A stretch of 64,000 nt of DNA from NCBI GenBank assembly GCA_014529385.2, contig CM043965.1:65443190-65507189 (forward strand), written 5' to 3'. Source of the DNA: Adiantum capillus-veneris. Lineage: Eukaryota > Streptophyta > Polypodiopsida > Polypodiales > Pteridaceae. Below, one piece after another: positions 33,201-45,830 of the stretch (position 1 is the stretch's first letter; each line of letters starts with the position of its first letter). Position numbers and translations under genes: made by a program. Below the pieces are notes generated by a model. It saw only the letters and a list, made by a program, of their open reading frames with translations. It had not been told where the DNA came from and ran no database searches.

Positions 33201-33342
33201 CAGTTTCACTACCCTCCTCAATAATCGGTGCTAGTGGATCTAGCCTTGCCTGAGTTACACTCTCCTCGGTGGACACTAAGCTACCATGATCACCTGCCAC
33301 CTTTTGGTCTCTAAAAATGTGTCTTCCTGATCTTAAATTCAT
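30212..33342 (-). pseudogene. Gag of element C
   Basis: The start is placed at the ATG at 33342 (MNLRSG), a typical start of Tat/Athila-lineage gag proteins. The N-terminal part (to 32956, then about 32655-32461) is broken by stops. The retrotransposon gag core is at 32128-31730 (RDHVAAFVRVIRSEGV, ATWFDSMKRRDFESMEEVFDDF). One TGA at 31727-31729 separates it from a 504-residue continuation with a Pro/Gln/Gly-rich middle. Zinc-binding motifs CYKCGGDYWLRDCPH and CNECGVTH are at about 30770-30870. The tail is basic and coiled-coil-prone. The stop fits CGA-to-TGA. Confidence 0.88.
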
Positions 33343-33998
33343 CAAAATTAGCAATGCAACTTAACACAATTCCAACCACTCACCTGGTAAGGATCAGTTT
33401 TCGTACAACTTCTTGCTTTGTCGCTGAATATGCCTATACACAAGCGTTTAATTTCGGCACTTGAATCAAAGCATTTAACCGCTAGAGGTGATTTTAGTAA
33501 TGATTGGTATAACTGGAGAGTTAACCTCAACCACTAATGTATTTATACACTTATGATGCTAATTTGGAACTGTACTTCCCTCGGATGTTGGTCAACTTAC
33601 TTGAAAAGTCTTAATTCCATCTTTGCTCTGTCAAAAGGTCAAACAAGGTCCAAATTCACTCTCGAGAGAAGTTCTGGAATCCTCAAGTCAAATGGAACAT
33701 TATTTATAACCTCAGCCAGTTTTTCTCTTCACTAAGCCCCAGTAGACATCCTACACGTAGGATGTCTCTGCTCTGTTTTACCTGGATTTTTGCACTATAG
33801 ACTCCCCTTGATGTGCTGAGTTCATAGCTGTTTTTACTTTTTGATTTGGACACCTATAAGCTAGTCAATTGATCAGAAATCTGTTCCAGCAGCCTAATGT
33901 TGGTCTGACAAGTCAAATCAACTCCAATTTGGACCAAAATTGACTAGGAGGCTTGCCTCAGGCTATACAACACCTTGCTATGCCTACAGTCAGTTTCT
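33343..33998 (-). other. Element C leader, part next to gag
   Basis: Untranslated leader between LTR and gag. It contains another palindrome, AGACATCCTACACGTAGGATG and following bases, at 33743-33766, matching the array at 21-22 kb. The leader continues beyond CACTA element D at 42333. Confidence 0.75.
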
Positions 33999-34013
33999 CA
34001 CTACAAGACGTGC

Positions 34014-34100
34014 TTAATAGTAGCGACGCTCATAGTGCGATGCTCAAAAATGAAAAAGCACATGCATATAGCGACGCCGCCAAGGCTAAAAAAAATAACC
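34014..34100. repeat. CACTA left subterminal repeats
   Basis: Copies of the GCGACGC motif occur in both orientations (TAGCGACGCTCATAG, TAGTGCGATGCTC, TAGCGACGCCGCC). In En/Spm such repeats are bound by the TNPA protein. Confidence 0.85.
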
Positions 34101-34164
34101 GAGAGCGTCCAAAAACTCAGATCTCAGATCTAAGTTTTTGACGCGCGCTCAAGCAAGCAAGGTA

Positions 34165-34920
<756 letters not shown>

Positions 34921-35677
34921 AGAGAGTCTTAACATCGTAGGAAACTATCCCAAGAGACCTTAAAGATCTACTCGACAGGAGTTGAACTCAAGACATGTTA
35001 TTCATAAGGGAAATGGCATAACCAATCTATCACACTTCGGTGATAGAAAAGTTATACCATTTTTCTCCTTTTCTTATTGGCGTGCACACACACCCACACA
35101 CACACCCGAGAAGAAGAAAGTTTAATTTAACGTCGTAGAAAACTAATTAAAGAGACCTAAAAATCTAGCCGACGAGGAGTTGAACTCAAGACTTGTTATT
35201 CAAGAGGAAAATGGCATAACCAATCTAACACACTTGGGTGATAGAACTCATTTACACATATATCTAGAGTAGCCAACATTTGATTCTAGCCAAAAGGCTC
35301 AAACAATTCCTCGAGAAACAGTTTTTGGATATTATCCTTATCCTCTACTGGTCTATCTAGGATACAATCTTCTCTCACCAAGCTTTCACACTCGGAAGCT
35401 CCACACATCCACATATATGAGTTAGTCTATAGGCATGGAGATATCTCTTGCTCATTGATCGTTGTTGAGTCAAATTCTTCCACTAGAGCTATGGTCTTTT
35501 ACATTGATACTTGTCGTAATCTCTCCTGCGCTCACAGCCTCGATAGTACATGCGGACCAGCAACTCCACCTGCATGTTCGACTGCTGCTACCATACAATA
35601 AGCCGTCATGTTCAGCTAATGGAAGAGCAAATTGAGCCTACATAGAAATTAGTGATGCAAGTTGATGATTCCAAGGG

Positions 35678-35748
<71 letters not shown>

Positions 35749-36084
35749 ACATCCTGCCAAATCTAGATTAAGAATTAAGTTCCTTGAGCAGACATCAGCT
35801 ACATTGCAAGAATGGTGTACCTGCATGCTACAAACAAAGATCTACTTTGAAAAGATGTTCAGATTCTATGAAATGCTACAGCTAGAGAAGAGGCAAAGGG
35901 GTTTTGTCCACTACATGCAGTATTATGTAGACGTGGGTGTGTAGATTTCTTGTACCCACAAATATAGGCATTGACTAATAAAAACGAGATTATAACCCGG
36001 TGGTTCTGATCTCCGTGCACCTCTAGACCGAGGTGTGCAGGGATTGGACATGACTAGAGAATGTGAGGTAGTTTACAGTGTGAA

Positions 36085-36154
<70 letters not shown>

Positions 36155-36221
36155 TAAAAGATGAAGAATGCCAATAGAAGATTAAATTTGTTGTCCAAGT
36201 TATAAGATTTTTACCCTCATT
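34921..36221. repeat. CACTA 5' non-coding region with microsatellites
   Basis: Contains (CA)n at 35679-35747 and (GA)n at 36088-36154. Two similar segments, at about 34940-35060 and 35115-35240, share 'gttgaactcaagac' and 'tggcataaccaatct', a diverged duplication of about 175 bp. No gene is seen. Confidence 0.8.
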
Positions 36222-39200
36222 ATGAGTAGTGACGAGGATGTGGGGCCGTCCAACCGAAACACCTATCTCTCAACGAGGATCTTATGTCCTTGTAACCATT
36301 GCAAGCATGCTGTGCAACGGACAAGACGCGTTTCTTTGCAGCAGGTTCACAAATTTGGCGAGTTCGATCCATGTATTATAGATCGAGTTGTTGCCAATTA
36401 TAACTCGTCGGACTCTGACGCTGGCCAACATGAAGCAATCTTGCAACCCAATAGACGTGTTCGTAGGCGCTTTGGTTAAGCAGCATATGTGAGGCCACAA
36501 GATGTAGCCTTTGACAGCTCGGGGGATGATCATGCAGACCACAATCCCAAGGCAATGTTTGAGCCTGAGATTGATGAAATGATCAAGACGATCATGGATT
36601 CAGAAAAGGCTTGTCTACGATGATATGAAAAATGAAGCCGATACGCCATTGTATAATGGAGCACGTGTGTCTAGATTGAAAGCGCTCCTGGTTCTTCTCA
36701 ACATGCAGAGAAAGTTTGGATGGAGTGACACTAGCATCACAGCGCTTTTCAGGTGATCTATTACAATTAGTTTACTTTAATAAAACTCTAAATGTATAAT
36801 GATCTGATAGATTTTTACACAATTGTACCGTATTTTTATGTTTTGTAGATTGCTCAAAGAGCACATACTACCAGCTGATAATGTGATGCCAGATTCTCGA
36901 GAGGAGGCAAGAAAGATTTTGCGAAACTTGGGGATGGATTACAATTCGATCCATGTTTGTCCTAATGACTGCATTCTTTTTAGAGGGGAATACATAGACA
37001 TGGAGAAGTGTCCGAAATGTGATTCCGAAAGATATCGAGTAGATCTCCACGGAACAAAAATTCCGCAAAAGGTTTTGCGACATTTTCCTCTGCTTCCTCG
37101 CATCAAGCATTTCTTCGAATGTAAGTCCATGGATGCCCTAGCATCATGGCATGAGGATAATAAATCTTCGCATGGTGTGCTACGGATTCCTGCAGATTGT
37201 GCAGCCTGGAAACATATAGATGGAACATGGTCGGATTTTGCCTGGGAAGCTTGAAATTTGCGCTTAGGCTTGGCTATGGATGGCGTAAATCCATTTGGTC
37301 AAAGATCAACATCTTACAGTTTATGGCCCGTTGTCATCGTCAACTACAACATTCCCCCGTGGTTGACTACGAAGAAGGGGCACCTATGGCTAAGCTTGAT
37401 TGTGCCAGGGTGATATAAAGTGAAGAATATGGATGTGTATCTTCGTCCACTATTGGAAGAGCTACAACAATTGTGGATTGGCATAGAGGTGGTGGATATG
37501 AGCCGACACACAGGTCAACGGAATGCTTTGATCAGAGGCATTCTAATGTGGACCATGCATGACTATCCTGGACTAACAGAATGCTCAAGTGATCTATTTA
37601 CACTCCTCACTCAGACACTATAAATCTTGGTTTTTCTCAAGCTGATCTATTATCATGTGTATACATGCAGGGCTTCAAACAAGCGGATATAGATGATGTG
37701 TCACATGTGGACCTAGACTGAATGCACATAGGGTGCCCTCACTGAAGAAGAAAATCTACGAAGGTCATCAAGTGTATCTTCCAGAGAATCATGTGTTATG
37801 CGACGGCTTTTTGGGAAGAGAGCCACCGAGGATGTCTGCACAAGCATGGTTAGAGCAGAAGGAGATGTGTGATGACGGATTGCCCCCATGGATGAAGAGA
37901 CTATTTCTATGGTACGAGTTACCATACTGGCCCCGACTCATGATCAATCAGTTGCTCGATCCAATGCACATATTCAAGAATGTGGGTAATCTACTATGGG
38001 ACCATCTGACCGGCAAGAAAGATACTTTGGGAGCCAGAGTTGACCTTAGAAATGTGGATCGTATGGAGCAATATTGGCCGCAAACAGCGTCCGATGGATC
38101 GATAAACTCCCTAAAGCACCATGGATTTTCACAGGAGCCCAAGAACGCAAAGTAAAAGAGACCATTCGATCTTTGCGGAACCCCACTGGCATAATGCACT
38201 CGCTTCAAACGTGTTTTACTACAGAAGGAAAGCTTACCGGCTTGAAGTCACACGACTGGCATAAAATGTGTCAGGTATGTTCATAGTGGAGTATATCATA
38301 GTGAGAATTGTGAAACAAATTCGTGTGTGGACTTTAATATCATTGCTGCACGTGTTTTGCAGTTTATTTTACCGGTTTCCATTGAGGAATGTTTGTCTCT
38401 TGACGTCGTAACACAATCTACAAACTTGCAAAGTTGGTGCAATGGATCTCACAAAAGGAGATCCATGTAGGATCCATACCATTCGCCAAACTAAACACTG
38501 CGGAGGTTGTGTGCATGTTTGAGAAACATTTTCCTACTACCATGCTAACCATTCAGGTGCATCTTCTTGTTCACATAGTTGATGAGGTGGAAATAGCTGG
38601 CATAGTACATTCCAGATGGATGTTATTTTTAGACGTTTCATGAAAATGCTCAAGGGATATGTGTGCCAGAAGGCATGTCCGGAGGGTAGCATGGCAGAAG
38701 GTTGGCTGGTATCAGAGTCCCTAGTGTACATTGGAGAGTGGCTAGATGGATTTGATAAAGCCCGGGACACGCTATGGCGAACCATAGATGATGAGCACAT
38801 ATCTGGAATTGTCATGTGCAATCTGGGTGTTGAGAAGAAGATGACGGAAGATATAGAGGCTAAAATCAACCGATTTTGCATGCTTTATAATCTAGTCATG
38901 CAGAAGTGGATTTCACAGTATGAGGATGCAAAGCAAAAGCAACAAAGGGCAAGAATCAAGTGGAGATGGGGAAGACGACCACCGATGCACTATCTGACGG
39001 GTCTGGAGAGCCTACCAACATTCATGAGCTTAAGATGGTTGCACAACCAATTGAAAGCGCACAACAGTGCGGTGAAGAAGTGACTGAGGAAGAGTGGGAG
39101 TACTCTAGGGGTTGTGCGACCAAGGTAAGTTTGCAATGTACGACTAGTAACTTTCTAGATGTTTGAACGGCCTCTCATAATCTTTGTTGGTTGTAGTATT

Positions 39201-39590
39201 AGTCATACACAACAGCATGCTGTAAAGGTCGACATTTTAGGGTGGAGCGGATCGACAAAAAACGTTTTACTCAAGATTGTGGAATCATGGAAAAATTTGA
39301 ATAGTCTAGTCGACAACGGTCCTCTGATGCAGATCCTGTGGTGGCGGAACTCACTTACTTCGGCACGCTACAAGAGATTTTGAGGATCGATTATAGAGGA
39401 TTTTTTGTCGACTTGTTCGACGTGCAATGGTTCAAGATAATCATGGAGGGTCGCAATGCTACTGTGCGTAGAGAAGAGTCTAGTTTTCTTGAGGTGGATT
39501 CAACTAAGAAATGGACTGACCTAAGAGACACTTTCGTACGACCCAAGCATTGTGAACAAGTAAGTATGTAAATAGTTAACATCCCATTTT
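36222..39590 (+). pseudogene. TNP2: TNP2-type CACTA transposase (element D)
   Basis: The ATG at 36222 (MSSDEDVG) opens a transposase-associated zinc domain (RILCPCNHCKH). An intron at 36753-36848 (GT...AG) joins TALF to RLLKEH perfectly. The Transposase_21 core follows: NDCILFRGEY, CPKCDSERY, RLGLAMDGVNPFG, NYNIPPWLTTKK, then, after a second intron ending at about 37670, the TCGP...HRVPSLKKKIYEGH region and LLDPMHIFKNVGNLLWDHL. DUF4218-like HLLVHIVDEVEIAG and ACPEGSMAEG (38550-38710) and DUF4216-like VAELTYFGTLQEI...VQWFKII (39340-39450) complete the usual order. Stops at 37252 (CGA-to-TGA likely), 37405 and 37694, plus frameshifts, make it a pseudogene. Confidence 0.9.
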
Positions 39591-40248
39591 AGAATTTATG
39601 TCCTTGGAAGCTCTCATGTAAGTTATGTGGCTCTGGCAGATGATATTTCATCCTACAAAGTCTGCATCAAACTAGTGGTACGTCATAGAGGTAGCCCCTC
39701 GTAGTGCACGGACGTATGAAGGCTACCATATGCCAATCATAGCGGCATCAATGGAGGAGGTCGGAGAAGATGCTTAGTCAGAAGCCGTGGAGGTGGTGCC
39801 AGATGAATATCAAGCTGCTACTCTCTATGGGGTGCATGCAGAGGATCTATAGAATGAAACAGAGGACATCTGTTTAAACAGAGAGCTCTATATAGATATA
39901 GGAAGTTATGCTGAGCTATGCGAGGATGAGAGAGAGATCTCTTAAATCCATAAATATTGTATTTGAACAATTTTGCTCCGTTTTGTAAATTCAGAGTTAT
40001 GCACTTGCCTCTTCCATCACTCAAGTTGAATAGAAGAAGAACGCTTTCTGTTGCTGCTAGCCTTTGAACATTCCAAAGCTACAAGCACATTCAAGTTCTT
40101 GTACGATTCTCCGGCTCTTTAAGTATTTGAGTCATTGCGTCATTGTATTTATATGCATCATTGCGTCATTGTATTTAATGGTCTTTGCGTCCACTCCAGG
40201 TACGTATGCTCTAGGTATGTTCTCATAAGTAGAGACGAAAAGCACCTC

Positions 40249-40286
<38 letters not shown>

Positions 40287-40345
40287 CTTGTCCATGTTTT
40301 CTACTCCATTCATTCAATATTAAGTTTAAATGTTCGTGTGTTTAA
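39591..40345. other. Between TNP2 and TNPA genes
   Basis: Degraded 3' end of the TNP2 gene (39640-39950 keeps short open pieces such as YEGYHMPIIA) followed by an untranslated stretch with a (TC)n run at 40247-40281. Probably the promoter and leader of the TNPA-like gene. Confidence 0.45.
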
Positions 40346-41658
40346 TGCAGGTATGGATGATGAGGACTTTCTTTCTTCTTTGTCACCCCAGCAGAGACAG
40401 TGGTACGTGGAGCATCATCGCTCTGGTGCACCGTCGCGCATTCCTACTCATCCGCATCTCCCTCTGTTTTGGAGTCCTCAGCGCGCTCCGAAGCTTCGTT
40501 GTCGACGAGACCATCTTCACACTTGTCTAGGCACTGGCGCTATAGTGGTGGCGGTGGCGGTTGTTGTGGGGGTGGCGCCACCGATGCTTCGACACCGCCT
40601 CATGTTTGACGAGGCTTTTTACCCTCCCCTTTTTTTCCCGTCCCGACACCAGCCACTGCATTGCCATCGACACCAGGTTTTGCGTGGCTGACTGCCGTTC
40701 CCCGCAGCTACACACCACTAGCTACTCCTCCAGGAGTCACTCCAGTGGACACTCCTCGCTTCGGGTCTCAGACTCCAGTGGAGACACCTGGTGTCCGTAC
40801 CCCCGCTGACACGCCGCTAGAGACCCCTGCCGAGACACCCAGGTTCACGCGTCAGCGGCGAGAGGGCTTGCCTTACTCCGTCGACTTCAGCGGCGGCATC
40901 ATCTTGGATGATGAAGGCAAGAAGGTGATTTCGCGCATGCGCGGTCTTTGTTCTCAGGTGTTTAGACACTACATACTAAACACCTGGAGTGAAGTATCGA
41001 ATGAATTAAAAGACAGAGTCATCAGCATGCTTCATGATGAGTTTCCCGTTCCAACACATGATGACCGCTTCAATGAAGATGTGATGAAGGTTCGAATGCG
41101 CGAATACTGCAAGCATAAGCGTTCCAAAGTGCAAAAAGCAATCAAGCATGGGTGGAGCAGACCAGATTGGCTGGCGAAAGAAGATTGGAAGCATGCAAAG
41201 AAAGAAGCGCGCGAGAATCCCGCCAAGTGGAAGCAACAAAAGGAGGCAGTCAGAGCGCGAGTAGAGGCAGGGAGCTCTCACCACTTGGGGAGCGGCGGGT
41301 GGGCATCATTTGAGGCCGATTTTGTAAGTATTTTCGCATCTAAGTTTGATAGTTTAGGGTTTATGGGATGTGAAATTCTAACATAATGGATTCTTTGTAT
41401 GTTTTGACAGTGGTCGTTTACAGGACATGATCCCACACCATACGAGCGTGAGTACGCAGGCAGGAAGGGCTTAAACGCCCTTATAGACATCCTGACTTCT
41501 CACGGCGGCATGGTTAGTATTAGGGTTTATTCTTTTCTATTTATTGTATTGTTTTATAAACGTCGCTATATGTTTATACTTACAAAAAACTATCTTATTG
41601 TTTTTTTTTGCAGAATTCGACAGATACGGCGCTTCGACGTGATGAGATGTCTGATTAG
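40346..41658 (+). pseudogene. TNPA-like second gene of CACTA element D
   Basis: The start is near MDDEDFLSSLSPQQRQWYVEHH at about 40353. A Pro/Thr/Ser-rich stretch with repeated TP-x-ETP motifs (40700-40840) leads to a Transposase_24 (Ptta/En/Spm)-type domain: VFRHYILNTWSEVSNELKDRVISMLHDEFP, KHKRSKVQKAI and RPDWLAKEDWKHAK. GT-AG introns at 41324-41410 and 41513-41613 join the exons so that SFEADF continues into FTGHDPTPYEREYAGRKGLNAL and then a short tail ending at the TAG at 41656-41658. A frame change in the Pro-rich part suggests damage or an unrecognised intron. In related elements this protein binds the subterminal repeats. Confidence 0.8.
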
Positions 41659-42054
41659 ACGATGTCAGTTTAGCCATAGCTAGATAGAATTAGTTTCTTT
41701 TTGTCATAGATTATGTATCACGAGATGACTTTTATACGTCTTTTTGAAAACCATGTATATTTTTTAAATAATGACAATGGTTTGTAACTATTACATTTGC
41801 AATGATTAACAATCAAGTGATTTTGCTGCTGTGTACAATTGTCATTGATTTACTTTCATCAATTCACGCTTGTCATTTTTATATCTTTATTTTGCAAACA
41901 ATACATACTATGGATGATGGAGTTAATGATTATATTGTCTTGTGGGTGACTATTTTGGGTCTATATTTACCTTTGCACTTTTTTTCAAAGGTAAATAGAC
42001 AAATGAAACATTCGATATGGTTGATGGGTGAATGCCCTGCCAACAAAATTTTTT

Positions 42055-42300
42055 CATCTCGGGCGTCGCTATGACCGTCGCTATATTAGGCTTTGCAGCA
42101 TCGCTGTAAGCGTCGCTATTGATGGCCGTGCAGCGTTGCTATTGATGGCCATGCAGCGTCGCTATATAGCGACGCCTATAGAGACGCTTATAGCGACTGC
42201 CATAGCGATGCATATAGCGATGTCCCCGTATCGATGCTAATAGCGACGCTCTTAGCAACGCCGGGGGTTATAAAAACCCAGTGTATTTCCGTCGCTAAAA
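42055..42300. repeat. CACTA right subterminal repeats
   Basis: At least a dozen copies of GCGTCGCTA or its complement TAGCGACGC, with one- or two-base variants, occur in about 245 bp, some back to back (GCGTCGCTATATAGCGACGC at 42150). These are candidate TNPA-binding sites. Confidence 0.92.
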
Positions 42301-42329
42301 GCGTCACAAGAGAACACAACCTTGTAGTA

Positions 42330-42877
42330 TCTGGCTTCAATTTCATGCATTACGCGTAGGATGTCTCCTGGCTTAAAATGTAATTTTTTCCTAACAAAAA
42401 TGCTCCTGATGATCTGCAGCTCTATGAGAAACATTCACAGCAACTTTTGAACTTCACTTTTGCTTTCAAACACTCTTCTGTGTCTTTTACAACCTTGTGA
42501 TGAACCTAACAAGCAAGTGTAACATGCATGAAGTGCTCTGGATCATAAATCATGATGTCCTACTTACCCTACTCCTACTCATCATGGGAAATGGTGATAT
42601 TGGTGTTTCGGTTGCTTCCTGGCCTCTCCGGACTCTCAAGCTCTCCTTTCATTGTTTCTACCACTCGAACTCTTACTCTTTACACCACCACTGATACCTA
42701 AAACTATCTCAGTCTACCTAAGTCGAAGGATCTAGGCCAAACACACGCTCCCTAGACTCCCTCTAGGACCTAGAGAGTCCTCCACCCTCTGATCCTATCT
42801 GAATGTAAAACGAGACTCTGGCAAGCCAGAGAATCCCTATCCTCAAGGACTAGTCTTGGTTACCTACCTAGGGTTTT
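42330..42877 (-). other. Element C leader, part next to the 5' LTR
   Basis: Leader sequence resumed after element D. ACGCGTAGGATGTCT at about 42352-42366 is the well-kept right half of the family palindrome. With D removed its centre lies about 266 bp from the 33743-33766 palindrome, close to the spacing at 21-22 kb. Confidence 0.7.
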
Positions 42878-42898
42878 CATCCCCGGCAGTGGCGCCAA
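42878..42898 (-). other. Primer-binding region of element C
   Basis: On the minus strand TTGGCGCCACTGCCGGGGA directly follows the LTR end CCGCCAACA. This is the common start after the LTR in plant Ty3/gypsy elements and is complementary to a tRNA 3' end. Confidence 0.8.
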
Positions 42899-43814
42899 TG
42901 TTGGCGGATACGTCGCGACGGACGTCAGCAAAACGAGAACTCACCTAACAAGATTTGTCAGCTAAGGACGAAGCTCGATCCGCAGGTGCGTGGAAGCAAG
43001 CATAGGGTGTCAACCTACTCTTGACCAACTCTCGACTAATTCCTACAGAGGTCTCTACCCAATGTCTAAGCTATAGCCTTCAGGAGTGCATAAGAGGAGA
43101 TTTCCTACAACGCTTTCTAGAGCCAAATACACATCAAACGTTCTCGAAATGCCATAGAACTTGAAGGAGACCCTAATAACACCAATAGGTCTCTCTCCGT
43201 AAGGTTTATGAACCAAAATCCCAACCCTAAACACCTGGTGCAAAATCATGTAGGATGTCTGGCCGAAATTTGCAGGTCGTCGCTTCCGAAAACTAAAGTG
43301 CCTAATGTGTAGCTCTACTCAATGCGAACGCGTGGATATGCTGAAATGCAAAAAATGGATAACGTATGCTCACCGAATCACCAGATGAAGCTCGTAGGTC
43401 GAGCTCGCAAAACCAGACCGTATGCCCGCAATCTAGGTATCGGTGCATAGCTCTCGTCGGGGGCAACACGCTGCACGTCTTCGCACTTGATTCCAACCAC
43501 CGGTGCGCGCGTAGCATCAAGATGAAGCTCTCACTCTCTTTCGTATACAGTACGCTCACTCACAGACATAACTTTTTTAAAAATGACAGGATTTTCATTA
43601 AGGTCAAAAAGTGGTATAAATACCTTACAATCTCAAACCCTAATGTTCCAATTTGACCATCTACTCAATCTAAATGTCAAAAATGGGACACAATCTGGAA
43701 ACTTCTGTAAGCCCCAATATTTACAAAGGTGAAATGTCGGTTTTTCTCAATAAATGAATAATTACAGAAAATAATATTCCGCCGAGCTCCATAGGGTGTG
43801 TCCCGCTTCTAACA
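42899..43814 (-). repeat. Element C 5' LTR (full length, 916 bp)
   Basis: On the minus strand it runs from TGTTAGAAG to CGCCAACA. GGTATTTATACC at about 43611-43622 is a likely TATA box. A half of the family palindrome (AGACATCCTACATGA on the minus strand) lies at about 43246-43260, with the same half in the other LTR copies at about 16225. Confidence 0.95.
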
Positions 43815-45147
43815 ATGTGTTACGCATTCCCTTCGTGAGAAAGTTATGTATGAATTCCATGCTCCTCCCTATGCGGGGCATAGAGGTATTCAACCTACTC
43901 TTTGAGGAGTAGAGACATATTTCTATTGGTCTACCATGAAAGTGGACATACAAGAGTATGTTTCAAAATGCGTAGTATGCCAAAAGACCAAATATAATAG
44001 AGGGAAGCAACCTGGATTACTCCATCCATTGCCTATCCCAAATTCACCATGGGAGAGTATATCCATGGATTTCATCTTTGGATTACCCAAGTCTATCTAT
44101 GGGAATACGGGAATATGGACAATAGTCAACAGGTTTAGCAAGCAAACCCACTTTATTCCTGTCAAAAAGACTATTAAGGCACACCAAATGGAAATTCTCT
44201 TCATATTTCAAATTTTCAAACATCATGGATTACCAACATCCATCATGTCAGGTAGAGATCCTAGAATGACAAGTAATTTTTGAAAAGGTCTCCTTGAAAA
44301 TCTAGGAACAAGATTGAATTTCTCTTTGGCCTACCACCCACAAATGGATGGCCAAAGTGAGATAGCCAGTCTTATGATAATAGATCTACTGAAGACTTAT
44401 GTTATCGAAGTAGATCAATGATCACAATGGGAAAAGTACTTACCTCTTGTAGAGTATGCCTACAATAATGCTGTACATACTTCTACAGGAAAAACACACT
44501 TCGAGATCATTGAGGGAAGACCTAAAAGTCCCTTGCTACTCAAAGTACATGGGAAGATCTTTGCCGCCGATGAGTATAGTCGTGACCTACAAGAATCTTT
44601 TCAAAAGATTAAGGAGGCTATATCCATCTCTCAACAAAGGCAAAAAGCTGTCGCTCACAAGCACAAAAGGGCCTTAACATTTAAAGAAAATGATTGGGTC
44701 TTGCTTAAGTTTCCTAAGGCTCGATTAAGGCAAACGACGGGCAAAAATCCTACGAGCCATCAAAAGTATTATGCTAAGCTAGCAAAAAGATACTATGGTC
44801 CTTTCCAAATTTTGAAGCCTATCAATGAGACAACCTACCAAATCAAGTTACCCAGCCATTGGCTCATACACAATGCTTTTCATGTGAGCCTACTTAAGCC
44901 CTACAAAGGAGAGCCCCCAAGTGAACCAATTATTGAAGACCCTCCCAAAGTTGAAGACCAAGAAGAGGTGCTACAACCCAAAGCTATCCTTCGGCATGAA
45001 GACAAGGTACTACGACATGGTAAGATTATACGACGGTATCTTATTAAGTTCAAAAATTATCCTTTTGAAGATGCTAGATGGATGCAAGGAATACAACTTA
45101 AGGATAGTATGAACCTTGTCAATGATTACAATGCTACATTAGAGTAA
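43815..45147 (+). pseudogene. Integrase and chromodomain of element A
   Basis: The frame resumes after element C with the HHCC finger (EFHAPPYAGH...CVVCQKTK at 43850-43985), interrupted by a TGA at 43903-43905. The core has SMDFIFGLP, then SGRDP at about 44248 where the family has S-D-R-D, so a catalytic Asp is now Gly (GGT at 44251). DGQSEIAS supplies the Glu. TGA stops at 44281 and 44419 stand where Trp is usual. From 44533 the frame is open to 45147 and includes GPFQILKPI, HNAFHVSLLKPYKG and a chromodomain at about 44980-45120 (YLIKFKNYPFEDARW), a chromovirus hallmark that helps target integration to heterochromatin. Confidence 0.93.
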
Positions 45148-45504
45148 GAAAATGTATAATTTTTTTTAAATGACCCATGTTTTTGTCTTATAAGACTAAT
45201 TCTCTTTTTATTGTGCACAAATTTAAATAGTATGTATGCTTAGAATCATGTTTGTGATGACAACGTCTCTCAAACACCAAGTAGAATTTGTCACTCTACT
45301 TTGGGAGAATGAAATGGACGAAAGAGCAGACATGCTTGTGGCAGCTATGTCTCCCAAGCACCAAATGGATTAGTCATCCATCTTGGAAAGATGTCGTAGG
45401 GTAAAAAGGGATCCTCTACCCACTAAGTAACATTGACTAATGATTAAGGCTTTATCTCTTCTACCTCATAGTCAAGGATAACTATGATTTCAAGAGAGAG
45501 GTAA
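45148..45504 (+). other. Element A 3' untranslated region and polypurine tract
   Basis: No open frame. It ends in AAGAGAGAGGTAA at about 45492-45504, directly before the LTR start TGTCATAAAAAC. Confidence 0.75.
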
Positions 45505-45573
45505 TGTCATAAAAACTAATATCTAACCAACCCAAATGATTGTCTCATATTAAACCGATCACTTAATGTGGGA
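45505..45573 (+). repeat. Element A 3' LTR, first part
   Basis: 69 bp matching 6047-6115, ending in ATGTGGGA, the left copy of the TSD of element E. Confidence 0.93.
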
Positions 45574-45689
45574 CAGGGATTTCATTACGTAATCACGATC
45601 GGGTGATTACGTCAATAACTTTAGTATTTACACAAAAAAATCATGTAATCACGTTAATTTCTAACGTGACTTTGATTTTGACCTGCAAA

Positions 45690-45830
45690 AACCTATAGAT
45701 CCGGCTAGCTCTCTGGGTTTTCCATTTTTCCCTGCGGGGCCCGCTAGGCTTTTTCATTTTCCCGGCGGGCCCGTCGGGTATATGCAATAGCTTGATTGGC
45801 CCGCTGGGAAAATAAAAAATCCCGGTGGGA
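45690..45830. repeat. hAT left subterminal GC-rich repeats
   Basis: Several copies of a GCGGGCCCGyCGGG-like motif and its complement occur in an otherwise AT-rich end (about 45735, 45762, 45805, 45825). The same motif recurs in the right end. Confidence 0.75.

Noticed and set aside
40338-40691. Hydrophobic Val/Ala/Gly stretch in the TNPA-like gene as a membrane helix
   Set aside because: It arises where the frame is shifted within a GC-rich low-complexity tract; the true frame is Pro/Thr-rich.
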